Positions 1 to 10,700 of a stretch of 64,000 bases of DNA are shown in pieces. The position numbers and the translations under genes are program-made. Source of the DNA: Halichondria panicea (Eukaryota > Porifera > Demospongiae > Suberitida > Halichondriidae). Location: positions 4,594,169-4,658,168 of the forward strand of contig NC_087386.1 in NCBI RefSeq assembly GCF_963675165.1, written 5' to 3'. Under the pieces are notes generated by a model that had not been told where the DNA came from, searched no databases, and saw nothing but the letters and a program-made list of their open reading frames with translations. Numbering within the stretch: the first letter of the stretch is position 1; each line of letters starts with the position of its first letter.

Positions 1-833
1 TTGCTATGACTATGACAGAAGCTGGAAGCAGTGTAGACACAAAATATGCTCCTGAAGTTATGTTTTCAGGATCACTTGAAGTTATTAATGTAGTATTCTG
101 TATGCATAATGGCTGGCAAGGATTTGATGACGCTGGTAGAAGGATCTGCGGAATCAGTAGCACTGTGAACCAAAACATTCCAGCCAGAAAACTTACTCCG
201 ATGCAAGGGATGATCCTTCTGTAGCTGTTCCATTGTTTCTTCCCTCTGATGATTTGTAGCTGTAACAAGCTCTGGCAAGTAATTATCAGCACAGAAAAAA
301 CAGTGGAAAATGTACCAAACGCTTTGATTATGGAATTTGTTATAACGTTGCATGTACAACTAAGCAAGTCTGGTGTGACTGTTACGGATATTATACATTG
401 ACCAATCTTGTCCACACAAAGCATCAATAACAAAGAACTGTATAGCACCGTTAGAGGCTTTTTGCCGAGCTTGCTCTTAATGAAGGCTGTGAAGACAGTG
501 AGATTCCAGAATAGTGTCGACGGGAGTATTACTGCTAAATAAAGGATGATGTCAATAGCTACGAGTGGTTGCCAATACGGAAACTCTTGAGTAACATTGC
601 CATTATAGTCACCGTAATCTAGAGACTCCATCTTTAACTGTTATGAACTGTGATTATATTGAATTCTTGCTATTCTCAATAAATTAAGTGTCGTTCACCC
701 CTATTCGGCTGAAATGCAGGCATGTCGGACCTCCTCTGGCTTACACTGCCACATGCACAAGTTATATCATTGATCCATTGTATATATAAAATTGCATTCA
801 CAGTGGGGTATATGGTAGTGTAGTTTGTTCTGT

Positions 834-881
<48 letters not shown>

Positions 882-1249
882 GCACGCATGTATATAGGGG
901 TGTAACTGCTCTATACCGTTGCAATGCAGGTGCAAGTGCGTGATAGCTTCTATATAGGCTTTGAGCAACTTTGGGAAATTTTGACCGGTGGATTTTAAAA
1001 CTCGCTTAGAGGCCATCTTGAAGTCTTTTTATAGTTTCAGTTCAGACTTAGCGTAGCAACTTGCGTAGAAAAATCTGTAGCTATTCTACTTAGTATAGTT
1101 GTCTCTGCAGTAGAGCACAGCTATTACTATACCCGTGGCCTCCCACGCACACCTCGGGTAAATATAATACGATGATTATCACATAACTTTGAGCACGCAT
1201 ACATTAATTGACTCGATACAAAAATATTGATCTATTAACATTTATAATT
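1..1249. other. No supported gene; short repeat tract
   Basis: I find no convincing exon chain here. Short open frames exist on both strands but show no recognisable domain. The stretch contains a GT microsatellite at 831-880 and a 36-bp sequence at 513-548 that recurs inverted at 5505-5540 with two mismatches. Confidence 0.5.
831..880. repeat. (GT)n microsatellite
   Basis: Nearly pure GT dinucleotide run, interrupted by TTTG near its left end and one GC near its right end. It produces artificial Thr-His reading frames on the minus strand that should not be read as genes. Confidence 0.9.
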
Positions 1250-2252
1250 TTAAGCCAGATTCTCGTAAGGTCTATATGGATGCACAGACAAATCACGTTT
1301 GCAAGTTTGCCGGCCCAACTTCCACTTTGAGTTATGATCTGTTGACCATTGCTGTAAAATGGGCTTCGTTGAATTTTGATACTTGTCTGGTATTTCTGGT
1401 CGAATGTCAACGACAATATTTTGGTAGATATCATGGGTAAGAAGGGTCCGTGGGTAACTGCGATGCTTTGGGTTTCGTATTCTAAGACGAGGGTCGATAA
1501 CTACCTCTCCATTAAATAGGATATTGCACCTGATCATAGTAAACAATTGTGAGTACCACCAGCTCACCGAATCGTATTTTGGTGTGTATGGAAGTATGTG
1601 GTCCATCACTTGATAGTGAAAGGCGTTAAGAATAGCATCCATGTGGTATATTTGTACGTATACTGTGAGTTCACAATTCACCCCCTCGGACAAATTTTCC
1701 GTAGAGAAACCCCTATACTCGTTATCTAGGGGGATGATAACTACAGCGGGTTGAAAGGTCTTGAGAGACTTCTCATACATTCTCCATGGATTATGTGCGC
1801 TATTTTTAATCATACTTTTCAGTTCAAGATCATCGTATGAAAATGTAGTACATGTACTTTTCTTTCCTTTCTTTGGCTGCTTCGTAAAGCAAGTTTCTTC
1901 CAACAGTCCAAGTTGTAGACTTACTAGAGTTGAATATGTATTGGACGTGATGCAATGATGTGTCAGCGCACTTCTGTTTGTAACTCAAGATGATTACATC
2001 ACACTGACAAGCGTCAGAGTCTCCAATCACTTCAGGAGACTTTAAATAAGTTGGTATACAGTTCTCTGTTTGCGTTAGATAGAGAAACCGAGCCGATGCT
2101 ATTTCAATTGTGAACGGCGTTAAGGGCTTATACGTCAAGGGTTTTATATAAGCCCTTGAGAAATACGGTAGCACATGCAACCATAGAAATTCCAAGCAAA
2201 ACCAGGAATAATAACATCTCACCTTACCGAAAAGGGTTCGATTGGCCATCAT
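1250..2252 (-). pseudogene. Glycosyltransferase-like pseudogene with frameshifts
   Basis: Two overlapping minus-strand frames (2252 to about 1835, then about 1840 to 1250) look like pieces of one protein. The first carries TTWTVGRNLLYEAA followed by KYMYYIF; the acidic DD that should follow (a DxD-like metal site) is in the next frame as SYDDLELK. The second piece has SWWYSQ and HRSYPR, which I remember from a family of uncharacterised animal glycosyltransferase-like proteins. At 2217-2128 a third frame encodes a clean hydrophobic signal-anchor (M then LLFLVLLGISMVACATVF), as expected for a type II Golgi enzyme, but it ends in a stop before joining the main frame. At least two frame breaks therefore separate anchor, GRN motif and DD motif. 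Sequencing error or unusual splicing could also explain the breaks. The family assignment comes from memory and is tentative. Confidence 0.45.
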
Positions 2253-2999
2253 TTAGTTGATTTACTGTTGTTGAGTTTTTTCTTTTAAAATGTAGCCTCG
2301 TTCCCAGGCCTTCTTCTTCTTGCTGATGTAGTCGAGTTAGAGTCATGCAGCGATCAATGTTCCATGCGTCGCCAGTCAATAATCACATGAAATTGCGTCT
2401 ACACGCAGTACAGGAGACTGAGTTGTAAAACAGATGTGGAGAGCTGCACAAATTAAGGGTCCCACCAAAACTTATCGATATTCGATGAAAATGATTGCCT
2501 ATAGTAGAACTGCTACAACTTGATTCTAATACCAGGATTACTCTATATAGTAGTTCAGAGTATCCAACTATAATTATGGCAGTTGTAAGTATCTGTCCTG
2601 ACTTGAACTCTGCATGAAACTCATTTCATGTTTACTTTACAGTTAGTATAGTAGATTATATATAGTAGTTTCCCATAATTATCACATGATTTTTGTAAAT
2701 TATGGGTCATTATCATTATGCTGAAATTGCAACATTATAATGATATTCATTACACAAACCAGAAATTGTATCATCAGTAATAGCCTCAATCCCAGCCCCT
2801 CTCACTAGAGGGCCTGGTAACCACCGTTTGCGCGTGGGTGGATTCAATAGTAAATTTGTTAGTGAGAAACTAATAATCTACTTTGCCTGGCCTTATTACA
2901 CAATTCTCGTGTATGCGCGTGCATGCGTATAATTAGAAACAAAAGTGAATATTGAATTGTTTACACAGACAAAACACGTAAATAAAGTGAATCTAGTAA
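2253..2999. other. Intergenic, no gene seen
   Basis: AT-rich sequence without recognisable coding potential. Around 2783 it contains one end (tagcctcaatcccagccc then gggcctggta) resembling the terminal repeats of the element at 4041-4799, but no matching inverted partner was found nearby. Confidence 0.5.
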
Positions 3000-3476
3000 G
3001 TCTACAAAACAAAGCAAGGAAACTAATACAGACTATAATTAGAGTAATTAGAGTATAAGTAAGTCTTCAGGTTAGATTTAAAAATACATACATGTATATG
3101 AACAACAGTATATAATAGGCAATTGTAGCGGGTAACGAGTTCCACAGGAAAACACTATTAACAAAAAAACTAGTGTCTTTACAAACTAAGGAAAGACTAT
3201 GAGAACGAATATGTAGGAGTAAAAATCCGAAAATTGAAGGCAATCCATTTTGTTCATTATCTTATACTCAGATTAGAAACTCATGACATTTAGCTGGAGG
3301 GAGCCAGTTGAGATTTTGTCTACACTCCTCTTATCCCACTGTATTCTATTCCATTTGGTTGGTATCCACCTTGCTGCTCTTTTCTGTACTTTTTCTAGTT
3401 TACTGACGTCGCACAATTTGTGCGGGGACCATGCAGACTGGAGCTGCATACTCCAAGTAATGTTTGTATAGTAGTA
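3000..3476 (-). mobile_element. Truncated, decayed LINE reverse-transcriptase tail
   Basis: Read on the minus strand, 3476-3330 gives LEYAAPV, then after a small frameshift WSPHKLCDVSKLEKVQKRAA, the hallmark region downstream of the reverse-transcriptase catalytic core in CR1/Jockey/L2-type non-LTR elements. Further along, RSHSLSLVCKDTSFFVNS and FLWNSLPATI match the usual C-terminal block that ends in a WNSLP motif. No catalytic RT motif or endonuclease is present and the frame is broken, so this is a 5'-truncated dead copy. The 3' boundary near 3000 is approximate. Confidence 0.7.
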
Positions 3477-4040
3477 AGAGTAGTTACTGAATCTAACATC
3501 ATATAATTTTTATGTGCCCACATGAAGCTATATCATGAACAATTTCGAGACCACAAGCAGGAACTCACGAACATATTGATGTTAAGCTTTTTTCGATATG
3601 TAGCCAAAACTGATGATCTCGTGACTCAGCACACACAACTCGGTAAAGCATTGTTCAATTATATTCTGTTCGACTTAATTGAACCACACACACCTGTGGC
3701 TGTGAGGGTTGTAACGTCTACTGACAAATTAGAAAAGTCAGATTACCGAGATTGGAGTATCACGGGCCGGAGCTCAAAGATGACAAGACTTACTCACTAT
3801 ATATCCATGAGATCTATACCAACACACTCGGTCACTCCATTTTGGGCCATTTCCGAAGGCCAGGATAATGTTACAGGGAGTCCAGAGTCGATTGGGACGA
3901 AGTTGTTCCACAAGACATTTTGGAAAGGACATTAACACTTGTACTATAATTATGTAACTATGGTTTTAGATAGCTTGTGATTTGTTGTAGATAGTGATTG
4001 TAAATATAGTCATCTAGATTATGTTATAGTTGTGACACTA

Positions 4041-4799
4041 GCTTCGATTCCAGGCCGCTTGAAAAAGGCGGCATGGTATACCTTGTATGCGCATGCGCGA
4101 AATAATTGACAACAATTTCATCATACAAATTGTAAAAAACCGGACAAAGTTACAAAAGGGAGTAATACGTATGACAATGTGACCACAATGGCAGCTTTCA
4201 GAGACACTAATCAAAGTAGAATAATTATGCTGCAGCAGTTTTGCTTCTTCTAGCTCTGTTTATCAGAGACAGTTCAAGAAAGCCTCCCAGACAGCTAGAG
4301 CTGCCAGCTAGGAATAGTGGTGGACTCTTTAACATCAGTAGATCTTGAGTGAATAACTTCCTGAGTGTCGAGTTAAAGCTTATTAAAAGCTTTCAGGAAT
4401 AATCATTAGCTTCTTTATCTTCAGCAATGACTTCTTGTCAAACATAAAGGCAAGATTTAGTAGCAGAACACTTGCCTGGTCTATATTACCACAGCCTCAT
4501 CAGGGGACCCACAGGAACACATCATGCCTTTCCTATAACATCTGTAGCCTTACAGTGTAGGGTGTCGTTAAGTAGAGACTTGGCTTGATACAATAAAGGG
4601 CGTAAGAACTCAGTCATGCATCTTTGCACAATACTTCTATGTAACGAACTGTAAAATCAGAATACAAATAGTATATACGGTTTATTTTACTGACAGTATC
4701 CACAAATACACAGATTATCCCCTTTTTGGGGGGTAATGTACACGCATGCGCATACAAGGTATACCAGGCCGCCTTTTTCAAGCGGCCTGGAATCGAGGC
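4041..4799. mobile_element. TA-flanked inverted-repeat element (MITE-like)
   Basis: The ends are inverted repeats of about 60 bp: left gcttcgattccaggccgctt, right reading inward gcctcgattccaggccgctt, each continuing through gaaaaaggcgg and ataccttgtatgcgcatgcg. A TA dinucleotide lies at both edges (4039-4040, 4800-4801), as expected for a Tc1/mariner-type target duplication. There is no transposase frame inside, so it is non-autonomous. Related single ends appear near 2783, 14298 and 55010. Confidence 0.7.
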
Positions 4800-4801
4800 T
4801 A

Positions 4802-5626
4802 TTGTGACACATGCAGTGCCACATGGGATATATTGGCTCAGTAGTGACTTAGGCCCTACTGAGCCAATGTGCGCCACGAGTGAGCTGTGTAACAACTGCA
4901 TTCCTTGTTGCATTCCTTTCCGTGTACACATCACTCCTTTTATAGGACAACTAGTTTCAACTAACTTGTGGTGGCTGTTTTCTGCCTACCACTGAATCTG
5001 TTAACAGTGTTATACTATACTAAAAGGGACCGTTTCAGGTTACTGGGTGGAGGGTGGACGGTGGGCTTTAGGTAACTTCAGCCATACTATGCCAGTATCT
5101 AGATAGTGGCACAGTTCAAGGCTTGACCTGTGCCATATGGCAGATATTGGCACAGTGTTTCCTTTGATCTGCCCACTCAAAATGCAACAAGAGAATATAA
5201 TTATCTATTTTGTGCACGTGAATGATGTTGTGACAAATTGACGTATGGCTCTATCTACTCCGCTTTCTTGTGTTCACACTTACATTAGCTTCGTTCTCAA
5301 TATTCAGACCGAGAACGAGGCTATATACATTGTACATGTATAGGGCAGCCTCTTCAATGTACGGTATGACCAACCATTAATTGCCTTATGTATATACGAG
5401 ATGTGTACTTATACGTACCATTAATTACCTGATGTACGAGATGTGTTACTGGACAGTACTTATACATAAGGTCAGTTAAGGGACAGAATTCAGAATTTCA
5501 TAGCCATCCTTTACTTAGCAGTAATACTCTCGTCGACACTACTTACTAACCAAGCTACTAAAACATGAACGTTAGAGTTTAAACACTGTATGAAGGATTA
5601 CACTTGTACAAAAACACTACCTGTAT
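4802..5626. other. Intergenic, dispersed repeats only
   Basis: No gene seen. 5083-5192 shares blocks with 25635-25746 (tatgccag, tggcaca, gtttcctttgatct, aaaatgcaacaag), so both are copies of one old repeat. 5505-5540 is the inverted counterpart of 513-548. Confidence 0.45.
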
Positions 5627-5632
5627 TTTATT
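5627..5632 (-). promoter_or_regulatory. Polyadenylation signal AATAAA of HACE1
   Basis: AATAAA on the minus strand about 117 bp past the HACE1 stop codon (5749-5751). It is the first canonical signal downstream of the last exon and fits the exon model. Confidence 0.6.
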
Positions 5633-5748
5633 CTAAGCAAATTTGTCTTTAATACTCATGTGCTAAAAATTAAAAAATTCCCATGCAGTGCTAAAAAAAT
5701 CCACCCTGTGCAATGTACAACACACACTCACAACTTCAAAGTGTCAGT

Positions 5749-7646
5749 TTATGTGATGTCTATGATCCCACTGCCGCACGTGAGGGCAATGTTTAGCCTA
5801 TCTTTTAGCAGCTGCTTGCTTGGGTACTCGGGTAGTTTGAGCAGGTTGAAACTGTACCGGGTAAAAAAGTGATTGGATCATGCATATAATAGTGTACGTA
5901 CTAACATAATTATCTTTCCCACCTATTGGATCATATCAGTTAATGTACAGTGCCTCAGGGTTTATGAATTTAAACCACACCTCTCCCCTCAGGCTACGCC
6001 CTCTGGTCTCGGGAGGTTTACATTCATAAACCCCTCTACACTGCATGTACATTAACTAATACACAACAGCTAGCAACCCACTTTCTGTTCATAAGTGGTT
6101 TCATAGATAATCTTTAAAGATAACAGCCATGCATGATCAAATCATAGATAGCTAGAAGAGAAAGGGATTGGCAACGGGGCAGTTCACGTGATGCTTTTAC
6201 ATTGAATGTACATAGATGGGCCTGAAACCATCCGTGTTTCGCCCTAAAACTCCCGCGAAAACCCGGGAAACTTATTGTGTCTAATGCCTACTTCTCAAAG
6301 ACCCCTCCAACACTTAAAAACACATGCCCCCTGGTGGTAGGTATCATTTAGAAATGAATAAAATATAATCTTGATTTTCGTGAAGTAGCTTGAGGTACAG
6401 AGAGCCTCTGTCAGAGGCTTTTTCATGCTTGTGTTCCTATAGCACCTATGATATAGCTAAGGTTGTGTTACTAAGTAGTGTGCTATGTCCCAAATCGCCA
6501 CACAAATGAGGTGAAGTTGATGTTTAGCAGTAGAACTGCTTGTAGACTTTTTTACAGACGGAAAAAACAATTCTCATGAATTATTCATGTTTAGACTCCC
6601 ACGTTAGAAGTAAGCCTCAAGGCGAAACACGGATGGTACCCGAAGTGCACTCCGTTGCCAATCCCTTTCTCTTCTATCTATGATCAAATACTCCAGATTT
6701 CAATTACGTATATACATAAAATCATGTATTTCATCTTAAATACACCAATACATCCCTGCACACACACGATGTTGTCCGTGTATAGTGCTAGGGGTAAGCC
6801 ATCAAGAAAACTTTGTACATCTCTGGGTAACTTCTTGGAGAGGGGTCATACCGAAAATTTGGCGAATAAGCCATTTGAACCTAATTAGAGGTTTTTTAAT
6901 TTGGCGTTTTGGGCGTGGCTACTATGGCAATGACGTACGTCCGCCACTTAGCTTATTGGCAATCTTAATTTGCCAAATCGCAATTATACGGTATCAGTGG
7001 CGTAGCCAGATGGGTGCAGAGGGTGCTCCAGCACCCCCCTCTGGCCTCAGACTCTGCTCCACAAGTACTAACTAGCTAAGCGAGCTAGCTGACATGAGAG
7101 AACTAGAGCTCAACTCAAAACTCCACCTCCAACTAGCTAGCTCCACCTCTAAATACTAATTCCAATCAATGCGCAAAGCCATGTGCCCACAGAGTTGCAG
7201 ACTGTTCAGCAGCTATCACCATCATCATCATGTCACTCTTTGAGTACTTTTCAGTTGAGCCCAGTTCACAGAGCAGCACTGCAACTGCAAGTGGCTTGCC
7301 ACCCTGTCCTGCTAATTCACAAGCAGAACCTGGTTAGCAGCTGTATGATTTAATTGTCACAACTCAGAACAATGCATTTTATAGGACATCTTCAGATCAT
7401 CATTTCTTTAGCCAGATTGCGTTAGAATCAATCTCAGAGCATGTAACAACAAAAATTTTCTGGGGGAGTGCCCCCAGACCCCCCGTTGGGGCACATTTTG
7501 CACCGCCAGTGCACTCCGAGCACTGGTAATTCAGGCAATCCATTCATCCAGCACCCCCCTCTCTCAAATCCTGGCTATGCCCCTGGGTATATAGTACTTC
7601 TTATGTACACATCTATTGGCTTTCGACGGTGTTGTTGGACATGGAT

Positions 7647-7726
<80 letters not shown>

Positions 7727-10700
7727 GGCTCACCAGGTGCTGGCCATGGGCAGTCTGCTGGGAGTGTAGTCCAGTCGAGTGATGGTGAACTTGGTGAGTC
7801 CGGTGGCTCCCACCAAACTAGCAAACCCTCCCAGAGGAACCCGAGAGCTGTGGAGAGAATAGAGTTTATATCATTCACTGACAAGCACTCCTGCATGCTG
7901 AATACGAAATGTTAGGTATATAGGCTACGTATAAATAAGCTTATTTACCGATCACTATAATTATATTGTTGCTGAATGTCGGGAGGTATAAATGTAAATA
8001 TAGCTCACCTTCCGGTGGCAAACTGCAATAGAATGGCTAACTCCTTCTTATCATAGCCCTTCACAATCTCCCAGAACCACTGAAAAACAAAACAATTAAG
8101 GTACAGATCAATATGAATCACTGAATGTATGTAATACAATCTATAATTCTGAAACAAGTTGATATAATGGCTATATATAAAATACAGAACATGAACGGGA
8201 GAGAGCCATGCATGTATGGATTGAGTGTCAGACGCAAAATCAACCTCCCAATTATAAAAGCTCTGCAATCTCCAATCACGGCTAAACACTTTACGTAGAT
8301 CCAATGAACAATAAAATACCACAGAGAGACTAAAGCCACCTTACGGTCTCTCACCTGTATGACGGGTGAGTCGGCCTCGTAGCCAGACGAATACTCAGTG
8401 TTCTTCTCCCAATCAGTGACGTCAATATCGGGCAACCCAGAGATGAGGAGCTCCTGAGAATGGGAAAAGTTACGCTCAATAACAAGCGCAATAAATAAAG
8501 CCTTCGTTTAAAAAAATTCTGTTTGTACACGTGCAAGCTAGGCTTTTTTTAAATCTTGTGTAAAATCTTTTATTCATTGAACAGTGCATGTATGCACTAT
8601 AAACATGGACTTTTACATGCTTAAACTACATCCCCTCAACAACGCAATCTCCCCGCTCACCAATTCGTACTCATCAAAAAGTGAGATGAGCTCAAGAGGA
8701 ATGACCTCGTAGAAACCGTCCAAGAAGCTCTGTATCTGGCGACCAATAGCCTGTGTCATCCTCATCTCAGTCACCAGTTGCACGTAGTCACGCTATGTGT
8801 ATGGGTGATACCAACAATGTATATATTGGTCACATGTGACCTAAATATAAGTAAACACGAGCAACAATACCCTAATTTCAATTTATAATGCTCATTTACA
8901 GACATGACTGCATGAATGTATTTGAATGACTGCACGTGTATAAGTGTACCTTGTTCTCATCCGTAACTGTAATACCGGAACCACCTGGTTTCAACTCGAT
9001 CTGTTCCGTTGCACCAAACACGTCTGTTTCCACGGAGAACGTCAGCTCCAGACCGAGACTGTCGATTTCATGGTCAAGGATCCACTGAAGATTATTAGCA
9101 TATTCCGGGTCGATGGACTCCACGTCACGGTAGCTAACAGGGACGTCTGGCAGAGGGAGTGGATATAATACAAGACTTAATAGTAAGCTATATTTATTGC
9201 AAACTATGCAAAAAAACTTGGTAGTGGTGGGATTCGAACCCACGCCATCGAAATGAATGGTGCTTAAAACCAGCGCCTTAGACCACTCGGCCACACTACC
9301 ACATGACAATGGCTGGTTAAATAACAGATACCGTCTTACGAGTACAGTGTGACTCTCCGAATAGCAAACACGTTGATACCAAGGCCTATAGCTGTCCTTT
9401 ATTCAGAGTCAGAGTTTATTGGGGTTTCACATTTAAATGACTCAGTTAGGGTTAATTATGATGTTTTTTATGTTAAAGGTGTATTGAATGACGTTTGTAA
9501 TTATTTAATTAATTTTGTATCACTACAATAATTATTTATATAGGCTAAATAGAAAATCCAGTCTCCGTGACATCATTTCACCCCTATACTATTAGCCAGG
9601 AAATAATCAGTTATTTCGTGTAGAATTTGATCTATGGGATAAGCGACCATGTCTGTAGTCTGGAAATTGGAGAGATTTTTATTCCTTATGCATTAGTGAT
9701 GTCGATCTGTACCTTGATCTGTGTCCGCTATATTATACCGTGTATAATTTCGAGGGTATAAATGTTTGTAGTTTTCGCTGATTAAGTATATTATACCGCA
9801 AACATTTTTTACCCACGAATTTAATATTGCATGCATGCATACTGCTACTATTTCGCGAAAAACTTGTATTTCGGCGAAAGTTTATACCCTGGAAATATAC
9901 CGCTATATGGTAGCTGTTCGAGGCGTCCGTTAATAGAGTTCTACACACAAGTTCTCAGTACAAAAAGGAGTTAATGAAAAAAACTGGCAGTGGTGGGATT
10001 CGAACCCACGCCATCGAAATGACTGGTGCCTAAAACCAGCGCCTTAGACCACTCGGCCACACTACCACATGCCAATAACTGATTGAACAACTAATACGGT
10101 GTTACGAGACAGGAATAACCAAGTCTCATGAATCACCTGCCCCTCCCTGTGGGAGAGAGTCTTGTCTTGAGGTCATTTCACAATAATAACCCTAACCCTA
10201 CCTTAATTAGTTAATTAACTGTTTAAGCGCAGGCGTCTCTCTCTTTGTTCAAGATCAACAACCTGCTTCAATGGATTTGTGTTTTGCATGTGCTAATTCT
10301 AGAGCGGGAGACTGTGCCTAAGGACCCCGGCCCCTGCTTGGCCTGTTATGCTTCGCAGCAGCTTCTAGGTAGTAATTGTTTACCATAATGTATGCGTAAT
10401 GCTAATCGAAAAGCGTTTAGCAACGTGCAGTTCTTTACTGCCTCCAATTTCATCAACTGACTGGACTTCTTCGATCTGACTGGTCAACAAGGAATTTTAT
10501 CTTGGCAAATAAAACTGTACCTCAGACGAAAATAAGGGCAGCTGATTCATAAGACTAACCAAAAAACTGGCAGTGGTGGGATTCTTCGAACCCACGCCAT
10601 CGAAATGACTGGTGCCTAAAACCAGCGCCTTAGACCACTCGGCCACACTACCACTTACAAATGTTCCGTAATGGCTACGTACCACAAACTAAAGTAGTGA

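Noticed and set aside
3522-3935. 137-codon open frame on the plus strand
   Set aside because: Reads protein-like in places but matches no family I know, and has no splice partners or conserved motif. Left out of the gene list.
7564-7915. Open frames of repeated Thr-His or Val-Cys
   Set aside because: Products of the AC microsatellite next to HACE1 exon 23.
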